This document shows positions 8,527-15,959 of a stretch of DNA of 16,096 nucleotides, one piece after another. Each line of letters starts with the position of its first letter. Positions within the stretch are counted from its first letter, which is position 1. The stretch is from the NCBI GenBank assembly GCA_035544515.1, contig DATKEG010000063.1, forward strand, positions 1 through 16,096, given 5' to 3'. This DNA is from DATKEG01 sp035544515 (GTDB lineage: Bacteria; Acidobacteriota; Vicinamibacteria; Fen-336). Below the pieces are notes generated by a model that did no database searches, was not told the DNA's origin, and saw only the letters and a list, made by a program, of their open reading frames with translations. The translations under genes were made by a program, and so were the position numbers.

Positions 8527-8579
8527 CGTCGCCACCGTCAAGTCGGCGAATTCCGGGTGAGGCCCGGGAGGAGAGCGAC

Positions 8580-9179
8580 ATGAGCCGGACACTGGTGCTC
8601 GAAGAGACCCCGATGCAGTTCTTCCGCGAGCAGCTCGGCAAGGCCATGGAACACCAGAAGGTCTCCACCTCGGCCTTCACCGAGTACTACCTGGTCAACC
8701 TGCTCACGCGCTGCGTGCAGGGCGAGACGCTGCCCGCCGCGGAGCCGGGGTACGACGAGACGCCCCTGGCCCTGCTCTACGTGCGGGCGCTGACGGCCTC
8801 GCGCCGCGACCGGAGCCGGCTCCTGCGCGATACGGCGGACACGGCCCTGTTCGTCTCGGGCTTCTTCGCGGAGAGCTTGAACCGCCGGACCGCCGACCTC
8901 GGGTATTACCGCGCCCTGGGCGGTCAGGCCTACGGCCGGCTCAGCCAGGAAGAGGCGCCCTTCCCCTTCGACCGCTCCGTGTTCGTGGAGCTCGCCGTCC
9001 GGTTCACCCAGTTCGCCGACCTGCTCTCCGAGGTCTCGGAGACGAGCCAGCTCGCGGCCACGCGCTCGGTGCTGGTACTGTACGAGCGATGGTTGGAGAC
9101 GCGCAGCGCGCGCGCCGCCGCCCTGCTCGCCGAGCAGGGCATCACGCCCGTGGCGCCCGGCGACGGCCGGGCGCAGTGA
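8580..9179 (+). CDS. Uncharacterised helical protein, first gene of a three-gene operon (199 aa)
   Basis: No family recognised with confidence, but the sequence has the blocks of a conserved cytoplasmic protein: FTEYYLVNLLTRC (33-45), LALLYVRAL (63-71) and the glycine/aromatic stretch FVSGFFAESL with LGYYRALGGQAYGRL (91-121), then FVELAVRFTQFADLLSEVS. It is predicted all-helical with no signal peptide or membrane segment. An ATG 23 codons upstream is in frame, but the start at 8580 is preferred because GGGAGGAG lies just before it and the upstream codons encode low-quality Ser/Pro/Arg residues. The stop overlaps the next gene's GTG (GTGA), so the two are translationally coupled. A sigma-54-like element lies 54 bp upstream. 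Confidence 0.85.
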   Translation: MSRTLVLEETPMQFFREQLGKAMEHQKVSTSAFTEYYLVNLLTRCVQGETLPAAEPGYDETPLALLYVRALTASRRDRSRLLRDTADTALFVSGFFAESLNRRTADLGYYRALGGQAYGRLSQEEAPFPFDRSVFVELAVRFTQFADLLSEVSETSQLAATRSVLVLYERWLETRSARAAALLAEQGITPVAPGDGRAQ

Positions 9180-9832
9180 ACGAGCCGGTCACGGCCGAGC
9201 TGCTCGTCGAGGTGCAGCGCCGGCTGGAGGCGCTCTACGCCCTCGAGCCGCAGGCGCCGGTGACGGAGTTCCTCCTGGCCGAGGAGGACGCGGCCCTCCT
9301 CCCCGGCGGGGGCAGCCGCACGCTCGTCCGCCACGACGGGGACGACATCTCGCTCGGAGTCGTGCTGGAGGGAGCGGTGCGCGCGCACCTGGCCCGGCGC
9401 GATCCGCGCGTGCAGCTCGACGAGAGGAACCTGGGCCCCTTCTGCACGCTCACCGAAGAGGTGAGCCACTTCGTGTACCTCCTCTTCTGCGCGCGCAGCG
9501 AGCGCTCCGTCACGCAGCTCGAGCTGGAGCTGCAAGGAGAGGTGGACAAGTACCTGACCGTCGCCTTCCTGCTCTCGCAGCAGAACGAGGGCGCGATCTC
9601 CACGCGCCTGCGCGACCTGCTCTTCCGGCATTACCGGCTCGGTCCGGGCCTCTCGGCGGAGCAGGCGGAGCGCTACCACGCCGCCAGCGCGCTGGCCTAC
9701 CGCTACTGCGGCTGGCTGGAGAGGAGCTTCCTGCGCCGCCCCGCCGGCCTGGCCGACCTCGCGCGCGAGTCGCGGCGGTTCTACCGGCTCGGGCAGCGCG
9801 ACAAGCTGGAAAGGATCTCGCAGCTCCAGTGA
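9176..9832 (+). CDS. Uncharacterised helical protein, second gene of the operon (218 aa)
   Basis: Function not recognised. Notable blocks are EEVSHFVYLLFCARSER (94-110) leading into SVTQLELELQGEVDKYLTV (111-129), RYHAASALAYRYCGWLE (166-182) and FYRLGQRDKLERIS (202-215). The centre is a long acidic amphipathic helix, followed by an aromatic-rich helix and a basic C terminus; there is no signal or membrane segment. The GTG start is fixed by the GTGA overlap with the upstream stop. Reading further upstream gives Arg-rich residues that are only the shadow of the preceding gene. The stop again overlaps the next GTG. Coupling on both sides suggests fixed stoichiometry or a complex with the neighbours. 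Confidence 0.85.
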   Translation: MNEPVTAELLVEVQRRLEALYALEPQAPVTEFLLAEEDAALLPGGGSRTLVRHDGDDISLGVVLEGAVRAHLARRDPRVQLDERNLGPFCTLTEEVSHFVYLLFCARSERSVTQLELELQGEVDKYLTVAFLLSQQNEGAISTRLRDLLFRHYRLGPGLSAEQAERYHAASALAYRYCGWLERSFLRRPAGLADLARESRRFYRLGQRDKLERISQLQ

Positions 9833-10119
9833 GCGCCGGCCCGCCCACGGCCGAGGCGCTCGCCGACGAGCGCGCCCGCCTGCGCCGGCTGCGCGCGATC
9901 GTGGACCTGACCACGAGCGTCCTGCGGCAGGGCGGCCTCGACCGGGGCGAGGCGGAGGCGCTCGTGGCGGCGGCGCGGCGACGCATCCTGGACCTGTTCC
10001 CGGACAAGGAAACGGTCTACGAGCTCGTCCTGGCCCCCCGCTTCGCGCGGCTCGTGGCCGAGTTCACCTGCCCGGATGCGCGTCGCCGCCCGGCACGCGT
10101 CCTGCACTTCCAGTCCTGA
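9829..10119 (+). CDS. Uncharacterised small helical protein, third gene of the operon (96 aa)
   Basis: Function not recognised. It is a compact helical protein: residues 14-40 form one helix (IVDLTTSVLRQGGL), followed by a helix with RGEAEALVAAARRRILDLFPDKETVYELV (41-69), then LAPRFARLVAEF. There is no signal peptide, membrane segment or metal motif (a single Cys near the end). The size and pattern suit a small adaptor or regulatory subunit. The GTG start overlaps the preceding TGA. It ends the overlapping run; the next gene begins 95 bp later with its own ribosome-binding site. Confidence 0.8.
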   Translation: MSAGPPTAEALADERARLRRLRAIVDLTTSVLRQGGLDRGEAEALVAAARRRILDLFPDKETVYELVLAPRFARLVAEFTCPDARRRPARVLHFQS

Positions 10120-10164
10120 GCGCGGCCCGCGCGCTCGTCGTTCTGTGCGAGAATCCGGCGGCTA

Positions 10165-10182
10165 CCCGGGTCGGGCATTTTT
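10165..10182 (+). terminator. Weak terminator candidate after the three-gene operon
   Basis: CCCG-ggt-CGGG (10165-10175) followed by CATTTTT, a T tract that is unusual in this GC-rich window. The 4-bp stem is short. Confidence 0.3.
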
Positions 10183-10214
10183 CCGGCGGCGTCGAGCGAG
10201 GGGAAGGAGGCAGG

Positions 10215-11105
10215 TTGGCATCTGGGACGAACAACTACGCCCAACTCACCTACGACAAGGTCGCCGACGACTACGACCTGCTCTGGAGCCGTCACGTGGC
10301 GGGACCCAACGCCCGCCTCACCCTCGAGCTGGACCTTCAGCCCGGCGAGCGGGTGGCGGACCTCGCCTGCGGCACCGGGCTCTACACGGTGGAGATGGCG
10401 CGCCTGGTGGCGCCCGGGCCGGTCGTCGGCGTGGACTACTCGGAGGGCATGTTGTCCGCGGCGCGGCAGCGCGCCGAGGAAGAGGGGCTGGAGCTCGAGC
10501 TGGTCCACGCCCGCGCGGAGGACTACATCGCGCGCAGCGCGGCCCACGGCCTCGACGTGGTGTCGCTGCGTTTCGCGCTCGCGTACCTCGACTGGCGCCT
10601 GGTCCTGCCCGGCATCGGCCAGACCCTGCGCCGCGGCGGCCGCGTGGGCGTGCTCACCAGCCTCAGCGGCAGCATCCCCCAGTTCGGCGAGCTCTATCGC
10701 CGCTTCCGCAAGTCTCCCGAGCCGGCGTGGAAGCTCTTCCAGCACACGCACCGGTCGCTCGGCGAGACCTGGAAGATCTACCGGAACCTGCGCGAGTCCT
10801 TCGGCGAGTTCAACTTCGTGGTGATGCCCGACGACGTCGGTCAAGTGTCCGAGCGCCTCGGCCGCGGCGGCCTGCGGACGACGTCGGCGTGGACGGAGAC
10901 GATCCGCCTCTGGTTCGGCTCCGGCGACGAGGCCGTGGCCTGGATGATCCGCTCCGGTTACGCCACGAACAACCTGCTCGAGGCCGTGGGACCGGTGGCC
11001 CGCCAGTTCCTGGAGTCGCTCTTCGCGGCGGGCATGGAGACCTTCCGCGAGCCGCGCGGCATCCCCCTGGACCTGGTGGTGGGGGGCGTGGTCGCGGGCG
11101 CCTGA
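10215..11105 (+). CDS. SAM-dependent class I methyltransferase
   Basis: A 296-aa cytoplasmic protein. Residues about 10-145 form the Rossmann methyltransferase fold: YDKVADDYDLLW (13-24) at the N terminus, motif I DLACGTG (49-55), the acidic ribose contact in VGVDYSEGML (71-80), and HARAEDY (98-104). This matches the Methyltransf_11/UbiE-like group. Residues after about 150 form a long C-terminal part without a recognised motif that probably sets substrate choice; the substrate cannot be inferred. The TTG start is chosen because GGAAGGAGG ends four nt before it and no ATG or GTG fits in frame before motif I. It stands 95 bp after the unknown operon and 31 bp before mak, so membership in either unit is unclear. 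Confidence 0.9.
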   Translation: MASGTNNYAQLTYDKVADDYDLLWSRHVAGPNARLTLELDLQPGERVADLACGTGLYTVEMARLVAPGPVVGVDYSEGMLSAARQRAEEEGLELELVHARAEDYIARSAAHGLDVVSLRFALAYLDWRLVLPGIGQTLRRGGRVGVLTSLSGSIPQFGELYRRFRKSPEPAWKLFQHTHRSLGETWKIYRNLRESFGEFNFVVMPDDVGQVSERLGRGGLRTTSAWTETIRLWFGSGDEAVAWMIRSGYATNNLLEAVGPVARQFLESLFAAGMETFREPRGIPLDLVVGGVVAGA

Positions 11106-11124
11106 TGCGGCCGTGACCGCCGGT

Positions 11125-11130
11125 TAGAGA
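11125..11130 (+). promoter_or_regulatory. -10-like TAGAGA box, leaderless-type start of mak
   Basis: TAGAGA (TANNNT with the last base changed) is followed by 6 nt and the GTG at 11137, the same geometry as the box before the repeat lipoprotein. No Shine-Dalgarno is clear. The match is imperfect, and co-transcription from the methyltransferase gene is also possible. Confidence 0.25.
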
Positions 11131-11136
11131 CCCTGC

Positions 11137-12045
11137 GTGCGGATCGGGGTCGATCTGGGCGGCACCAAGATCGAAGCGGTGGCGCTCGGCCGCGACGGCG
11201 CGGTGCTCGCGCGCCGGCGGATACCCACGCCGCGCGACGACTACGCCGGCACGCTTCGGGCGATCGCCGACGTCGTCACGGAGCTGGAGCGGCCCCTCGG
11301 CCGGAGGGCAACCGTGGGCGTGGGCATGCCCGGCTCGCTCTCGCCGGCCACCGGCCTGGTCAAGAACGCGAACTCCGTATGGCTCAACGGCCGCCCGCTG
11401 GCCGAAGACCTCGCGCGCGTGCTGCCGCGGCCACTGCGCTTCGCGAACGACGCCAACTGCTTCACGCTGTCGGAAGCGGTGGACGGCGCGGCGGCGGAGG
11501 CCCGGGCCGTCTTCGGGGTCATCGTAGGCACGGGGACGGGAGGCGGGATCGTCCTCGACCGCCGCGTGTGGACGGGCCCGAATGCCATCGCGGGAGAATG
11601 GGGCCACAACCCGCTGCCCTGGCCGCGCGACGACGAGCGGCCCGGGCCCCGCTGCTATTGCGGGCGGTCGGGCTGTCTCGAGACGTTCCTCTCCGGTCCG
11701 GGCCTGACCGCCGACCATGCCGCCGCCACCGGCCACGCGCTGGAACCGGCGTCCATCGTCTCCTTGGCCGCCGCCGGCGACGCAGCGGCCGAGGCGTCCC
11801 TGCGCCGTTACGAGGACCGCATGGCGCGCGGGCTGGCCTCGGTGATCAACCTCCTCGACCCGGACGTGGTCGTCCTGGGCGGTGGGCTGTCCAACCTGCG
11901 CCGGCTGTACGAGGCGCTGCCACGGCTCTGGCCGCGGTACGTGTTCTCGGACCGGGTGGACACGCGGTTGCGGCCGCCCCGGCACGGCGACGCGAGCGGC
12001 GTCCGCGGCGCGGCCTGGCTGTGGTCACCGGAGGAAGCCGGCTAG
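11137..12045 (+). CDS. mak: ROK-family fructokinase (Mak-like)
   Basis: A 302-aa sugar kinase that would phosphorylate fructose (and perhaps mannose or glucose) at the 6-hydroxyl with ATP. Visible motifs are the phosphate loop DLGGTK (6-11), GVGMPGSLSP (61-70), the catalytic Asp D105 in NDAN (104-107), GTGTGGG (131-137), and the ROK zinc site H157, C173, C175, C180. The long runs KNANSVWLNG, LSEAVDGAAA, AGEWGHNPLPW and GDASGVRGAAWLW are those of E. coli Mak (YajF) as I remember it, rather than of glucokinase or NagK. The GTG start leaves only one residue before the family's typical RIGVDLGG. The substrate is inferred from resemblance and could be broader. Confidence 0.92.
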   Translation: MRIGVDLGGTKIEAVALGRDGAVLARRRIPTPRDDYAGTLRAIADVVTELERPLGRRATVGVGMPGSLSPATGLVKNANSVWLNGRPLAEDLARVLPRPLRFANDANCFTLSEAVDGAAAEARAVFGVIVGTGTGGGIVLDRRVWTGPNAIAGEWGHNPLPWPRDDERPGPRCYCGRSGCLETFLSGPGLTADHAAATGHALEPASIVSLAAAGDAAAEASLRRYEDRMARGLASVINLLDPDVVVLGGGLSNLRRLYEALPRLWPRYVFSDRVDTRLRPPRHGDASGVRGAAWLWSPEEAG

Positions 12046-12056
12046 GCTGGCCGGTT
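12036..12056. terminator. Possible shared stem-loop between convergent mak and DUF6265 genes
   Basis: AGCCGG (12036-12041), nine-base loop, CCGGTT (12051-12056), a 6-bp stem with one G-U. It spans both stop codons in a 9-bp gap, so if it works it terminates both strands. There is no T tract, so confidence is low. Confidence 0.2.
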
Positions 12057-12543
12057 ACCTGTCCTGACCGTACGGCGGGGCGGAGAGCCAGCGCCACTCG
12101 ATCGCCGCTTCCTTGCCGCCGTCGAGGCCCTCGATGCGGGCGTGCAGGGCGCCCGGCGACCGCCAGTAGAGAATCCGCTGGGGGAAGTCGTGGGCCTTGT
12201 TCTCGAACACCACCCGGTCGGCGGTCACCTGCGTCGCCCGGAACGACGTGGGCGGCCGTCCGCCCGGGCTGGCCAGGTACACCAGGCCTTCGGGGCGCGC
12301 CTCGATCCGCAGGAACTCGAAGCCGACGGTGCGCCCGCCCTTGACGTCGCGGTGCACGCCCAGCATGGTCCCGCCGCGCGGCGCGAGCCAGTGCTCCTCG
12401 GTGAAGGAGCCGGCCTCGTCGGTGGCCCAGCCTCCGACCATCCAGGAGAGCGCCGCGAGTGGTCCCGCCGCATCGGCCGGGGAAGGCGGCGGAGCGCCCG
12501 ACAGCATCGCGGCCGCGATCAGGAACGGCATCTTCACCTCCAT
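12055..12543 (-). CDS. Exported DUF6265 family protein (162 aa)
   Basis: Residues 1-26 form a signal peptide (hydrophobic FLIAAAMLSG, likely cleavage near ADA-A). The mature part shows DUF6265 features: LSWMVGGWA (32-40), EEHWLAPRGGTMLGV (49-63), FEFLRIEARPEGLVYLASP (75-93) and the signature FENKAHDFPQRILYWR (113-128). Family members are small exported beta-rich, lipocalin-like proteins of unknown ligand. The start ATG at 12543 overlaps the MFS stop as TGATG, which supports it; an ATG at residue 5 is possible but would lose that junction. Co-translation with the transporter suggests a joint role, not known. It converges on mak with 9 bp between stops. Confidence 0.85.
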   Translation of the reverse strand: MEVKMPFLIAAAMLSGAPPPSPADAAGPLAALSWMVGGWATDEAGSFTEEHWLAPRGGTMLGVHRDVKGGRTVGFEFLRIEARPEGLVYLASPGGRPPTSFRATQVTADRVVFENKAHDFPQRILYWRSPGALHARIEGLDGGKEAAIEWRWLSAPPYGQDR

Positions 12544-13730
12544 CACGACGCCACCTCGGCCGCGCGCGCGGGCTCGCGCGCCAGGAGCCGCCGCTCCGCG
12601 AACAGGAAGTAGGGCGCGGCCAGCGCCGCCAGCATGGCCGCGGTGCCGAACGCGGCGCGGAAGCCGAAGTGCTGGATCAGCCACCCGGCGGAGATAGAGC
12701 CGGTACCGACGCCGGTGTCGAACGCGGCCAGGATGCCGCCGAAGGCCGCGCCCCGCCGCGACGGGTCCACGTGCCGCATCACGTAAGCCACGAACATCGG
12801 ATAGGCGGTGCCGTACCCCAGCCCGAAGACGAGGGCGGAGCCCACGAGCCAGGGCAGCGTGCCCCCGGCGGCCAGCAGGCCGAGGCCCACGACGATGAGG
12901 CCGAGCGAGGGCATCAGGAGCTTCTTGTGCCCGATGCGGTCGCCCAGCGGCGCGCTGAGCGGGCGGCTGGCCAGCATGACCAGGGCCAGCAGCGTGAAGT
13001 AGACGCCCTTGGGGCGCACCCCGTTGGCATCGCCGTAGACGGCCACGAAGCTGGTGATGCTGCCGTAGCCGAAGGAGTAGAGGAACAACGTGACTGAGAT
13101 CAGCAGCACGCGCCACTCCAGCAAGCCGCGCGTGAAGAAGCCGCCGTGGCCCCAGCCCGCGGGCGCGCGCTGCTCGCGCAGCCGCCAGGCGATCGCCGCC
13201 ATGAGCAGGTTCAGCGCTCCGCTGGCCGCGCACAGCCAGAACCAGCCGAAAGAGTAGATCCAGAACCCCACCACCGGAGCGACGGCCATGGCGCTGATGG
13301 AGGCCAGGCCCCAGTAGCCGAAGCCCTCGGCGCGCCGGGAATCGGGCACGATGTCCGTGACGTAGGCGGCCGAGGCCGAGAGGAGCCCCGACCAGAACCA
13401 GCCGTGGAGGAAGGCCAGGGCGAGCGGGACCCGGTAATCGCGCGACACGGCGTACATCCCCGAGAAGCAGAAGATGACCAGGCTGCAGACGATCAGCATG
13501 CGCCGCTTGCCCACGCGGTCGGCCATCGCCCCGGTGAGCGGCGCCGAGAAGGCGGAGGCGTAGGTGAGGAAGCCGAGGAAGAGCCCGGCCGCGGACTTCG
13601 TGCCGCCCAGCGCCAGGATGTGGAAGGGGACGGTGGGAAGGAGAAAGAAGACCGAGAAGAAGACCGTGAAGCTGAAGCCGCACATCAGGAAGAACCACGG
13701 CGTGAAGAGCGGCGGCTTGTCCGCGGGCAT
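12543..13730 (-). CDS. MFS transporter, 12 transmembrane segments
   Basis: A 395-aa inner-membrane protein with two six-helix halves. Motif A is clear in the loop after TM2 (GAMADRVGKRR, 67-77) and degenerate in the second half (APLGDRIGHKK). Other glycine- and proline-rich helix motifs (APVVGFW, GLGYGTAYPM) are typical of the drug- and sugar-efflux-like MFS branches. The substrate cannot be read from sequence. The ATG at 13730 has no Shine-Dalgarno; instead TATACT lies 9 nt upstream, so the transcript may be nearly leaderless. It overlaps the DUF6265 gene downstream by one base (TGATG) and is divergent from the flavoprotein operon. Confidence 0.92.
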   Translation of the reverse strand: MPADKPPLFTPWFFLMCGFSFTVFFSVFFLLPTVPFHILALGGTKSAAGLFLGFLTYASAFSAPLTGAMADRVGKRRMLIVCSLVIFCFSGMYAVSRDYRVPLALAFLHGWFWSGLLSASAAYVTDIVPDSRRAEGFGYWGLASISAMAVAPVVGFWIYSFGWFWLCAASGALNLLMAAIAWRLREQRAPAGWGHGGFFTRGLLEWRVLLISVTLFLYSFGYGSITSFVAVYGDANGVRPKGVYFTLLALVMLASRPLSAPLGDRIGHKKLLMPSLGLIVVGLGLLAAGGTLPWLVGSALVFGLGYGTAYPMFVAYVMRHVDPSRRGAAFGGILAAFDTGVGTGSISAGWLIQHFGFRAAFGTAAMLAALAAPYFLFAERRLLAREPARAAEVAS

Positions 13731-13739
13731 GGGCGGGTG

Positions 13740-13745
13740 AGTATA
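13740..13745 (-). promoter_or_regulatory. -10 box TATACT of the MFS gene, leaderless-type
   Basis: On the minus strand TATACT differs from TATAAT at one base and ends 9 nt before the ATG at 13730; the bases between contain no Shine-Dalgarno. No -35 of quality is seen at 16-18 nt. Confidence 0.45.
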
Positions 13746-13764
13746 GCGGACCGCCCGCGCGACG

Positions 13765-15264
13765 ATGTATCGTTCCAGTCTCCGTCCCCCGCTCGCGCCG
13801 CTGGGGGGTGAAAGGCAGGCGTTGCCGGAAAAAGGCCAGGGTGCCTACAACGTCGTGGTCATCGGCGCCGGCACCGCCGGGCTCGTCACCGCGGCCGGCA
13901 CCGCGGGGCTGGGCGGACGGGTGGCCCTCGTGGAGCGGCACCGCATGGGCGGCGACTGCCTCAACACCGGCTGTGTGCCGTCCAAGGCGCTCCTCTCCTC
14001 CGCCCGCGCCGCGCAGAACGTCCGGGAGGGCCGGCGCTGGGGGCTGGAGGGGCAGGAGCCACGCTTCCGCTTCGAGGACGTGATGGAGCGGATGCGGGAG
14101 CGCCGCGCGCGTCTCGCGCCGCACGATTCGCAGGAGCGGTTCGAGTCGCTGGGCGTGGACGTCTTCCGCGGCACGGCGCGCTTCGTCTCGCCGCGCGAGG
14201 TGGAGGTGGACGGGCGCCGGCTCCGCGCCCGCAACTTCGTGATCGCCTCCGGCAGCCGCGCCGCCCTGCCGCCGGTGGAAGGCCTGGCCGAGGCCGGCCC
14301 CTTCACGAACGAGACGGTCTTCGACGAGCTCGAGGAGCGGCCGGCGCGGATGATCGTGCTCGGCGGCGGGCCCATCGGGTGCGAGCTGGGGCAGGCCTTC
14401 GCCCGCCTGGGCGTGCGGGTGACGATCCTCGAAGCGCTGCCGCGCCTGCTGGACAAGGAAGACGAGGACGCGGCCGCCGTGGTGAAGGGCCGGTTGGAGG
14501 CGGAGGGCGTGACGGTCGTCACGGGCGCCCGCGCCCGGCGCGTGTGGCGGGAGGGCGCGCTCACGCGCGTCGAGCTCGAGGGCGCGGGCACGCTGGAGGC
14601 GGAAGCTCTGCTGGTGGCCGCCGGCCGGCGGCCCAACGTGGAGGGGCTCGGCCTCGAGACGGCCGGGGTGGCGTTCGACCAGAAGGGCGTGAACGTCAAC
14701 GCGCGCCTGGAGACTTCGCAGCCCCACATCTACGCCGCGGGCGACGTCACGGGTGGCCACCAGTTCACGCACCTCGCCGACCACCACGCGCGCACGGTGG
14801 TGCGCAACATCCTGCTGCCCTGGGTCAAGGCCAGGATCGACACCTCCGTCCTGCCCTGGTGCACGTACACGTCGCCGGAGATCGCGCGCGTGGGGTTGAG
14901 CGAAGCCCAGGCCCGGGAGCAGGCCGTGCCGCACGAGGTGTGGATGCAGCCCGTCGCGGAGGTGGACCGCGCGGTGCTGGAGAGCGAGGAGGAGGGCTTC
15001 GCCAAGGTGCTCACCGCGGCGGGCAGCGACCGCATCCTGGGGGTCACGCTGGTGGCCGAGCGCGCGGGCGATCTCGTCCACGAGTTCGCGCTGGCCATGA
15101 AGGCGGGCGTTGGCCTCAAGGTCGTGTCGTCCACGATCCACGCCTACCCGACGTTCGCGGAGGTCGCGAGAAAGGCCGCCGACCGTTATCAGAAGAGCCG
15201 GCTCACGCCGCGGACGAGGCGGCTCTTCGCCTGGCTGTACCGCCGGGGCCTGGACTCGGGGTGA
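13765..15264 (+). CDS. MerA-like FAD-dependent disulfide oxidoreductase (group I pyridine nucleotide-disulfide reductase)
   Basis: A 499-aa flavoenzyme. FAD site VVIGAGTAGL (31-40), redox disulfide GGDCLNTGCVPSK (C65, C70), NAD(P) site VLGGGPIGCELG (198-209), second FAD contact HIYAAGDVTG (321-330), and the dimer domain from about 363. At the usual His-Glu base the sequence reads HAYPTFAE, with Tyr (Y461) in place of His, as in mercuric reductase. It lacks the HMA domain and the C-terminal Cys pair of true MerA, so mercury reduction is not supported. The C terminus is basic (RTRRLFAWLYRRG). ATG 13765 is only 34 bp from the divergent gene; a TTG at 13822 after AAAGGCAGG may be the real start. 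Its stop overlaps the TVP38 gene. Confidence 0.92.
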   Translation: MYRSSLRPPLAPLGGERQALPEKGQGAYNVVVIGAGTAGLVTAAGTAGLGGRVALVERHRMGGDCLNTGCVPSKALLSSARAAQNVREGRRWGLEGQEPRFRFEDVMERMRERRARLAPHDSQERFESLGVDVFRGTARFVSPREVEVDGRRLRARNFVIASGSRAALPPVEGLAEAGPFTNETVFDELEERPARMIVLGGGPIGCELGQAFARLGVRVTILEALPRLLDKEDEDAAAVVKGRLEAEGVTVVTGARARRVWREGALTRVELEGAGTLEAEALLVAAGRRPNVEGLGLETAGVAFDQKGVNVNARLETSQPHIYAAGDVTGGHQFTHLADHHARTVVRNILLPWVKARIDTSVLPWCTYTSPEIARVGLSEAQAREQAVPHEVWMQPVAEVDRAVLESEEEGFAKVLTAAGSDRILGVTLVAERAGDLVHEFALAMKAGVGLKVVSSTIHAYPTFAEVARKAADRYQKSRLTPRTRRLFAWLYRRGLDSG

Positions 15265-15959
15265 GCGGCCGCGCGCGGTGGATCGTGCCCGTCCTGGCCG
15301 CCGCGGCCGCCTTCGCGGCCGTGCGGCTGCTGCCCGTGGACGCGTGGCTGGGCGAGTTCCAGCGGTGGGTGGGGGGTATCGGGCCCTGGGGCGGCGCGAT
15401 CTACGGGGCCGTCTACGTCGTGGGCGCGCTCCTGTTCGTGCCGGGCTCCTTGCTGACCATCGGGGCGGGCCTCGTCTTCGGCCTCGGGTGGGGCACCCTC
15501 ATCGTCTCCGCCGCCTCCACCACGACCGCCGCGATCGCCTTCCTCGTCGCCCGCCATCTGGCGCGCGAGCGCGTGCAGGCGATGGCGCGCCGCCACCCGC
15601 GATTCGAGGCCATCGACCGCGCCATCGCGGACAAGGGCTGGACGGTGGTCGCGCTGCTCCGGCTCAGCCCGGTCGTGCCGTTCAGCCTCTCCAACTACCT
15701 CTACGGGCTGACGCCGGTGCGGTTCGTCCCCTACGTCGTGACGAGCTGGGTGGCCATGCTGCCGGGCACCCTCCTCTACGTCTGGCTCGGCGCGGCCGGA
15801 GGCGCGGCGGCGGCCGCCGGGCGGGGCGAGGGGCGCAGCCCCTGGGAGTGGGGGCTGCTCGCCGCCGGCCTCGTGGCCACCGTGGTCGTGACCGTGCTCC
15901 TCACGCGCGCGGCGCGCCGCGAGCTCGAGAGGATGCGCGTGGAGGGTGCGCGCGGATGA
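15261..15959 (+). CDS. TVP38/TMEM64 family membrane protein (VTT/DedA superfamily)
   Basis: A 232-aa inner-membrane protein. TM1 is at about 6-24; the VTT domain runs from about 45 to 180 with re-entrant loops FVPGSLLTIGAGLVFG (59-74) and LLRLSPVVPFSLSNYLYG (132-149), then LPGTLLYVWLG (167-177) and a last TM near 197-215. DedA/VTT proteins act in lipid scrambling or ion-coupled transport; the role of bacterial TVP38 proteins is mostly unknown. The GTG at 15261 overlaps the oxidoreductase stop (GTGA), and its own stop overlaps the next ATG (ATGA). Genes of this pair are also known as natural fusions annotated as TVP38/TMEM64-FAD-oxidoreductase, which supports a joint function. Confidence 0.93.
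   Translation: MSGRARWIVPVLAAAAAFAAVRLLPVDAWLGEFQRWVGGIGPWGGAIYGAVYVVGALLFVPGSLLTIGAGLVFGLGWGTLIVSAASTTTAAIAFLVARHLARERVQAMARRHPRFEAIDRAIADKGWTVVALLRLSPVVPFSLSNYLYGLTPVRFVPYVVTSWVAMLPGTLLYVWLGAAGGAAAAAGRGEGRSPWEWGLLAAGLVATVVVTVLLTRAARRELERMRVEGARG

Noticed and set aside
8511..8579. Upstream in-frame ATG for the first gene of the unknown operon
   Set aside because: It overlaps the sigma-54-like element, lacks a ribosome-binding site and adds a Ser/Pro/Arg stretch unlike the rest; the ATG at 8580 follows GGGAGGAG.
9089..9175. Upstream in-frame start for the second gene of the unknown operon
   Set aside because: The extra 29 residues are an Arg/Ala-rich shadow of the preceding gene; the GTGA junction fixes the start at 9176.
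12544..15141. Minus-strand open frame continuing through the MFS and oxidoreductase regions into the DUF6265 gene
   Set aside because: Only the last 162 codons (signal peptide plus DUF6265 motifs) read as protein; the rest is a frame shadow of stronger genes.
13765..15264. True mercuric reductase or mercury-resistance locus
   Set aside because: No HMA domain, no vicinal Cys pair at the C terminus, and no merR, merT or merP nearby.
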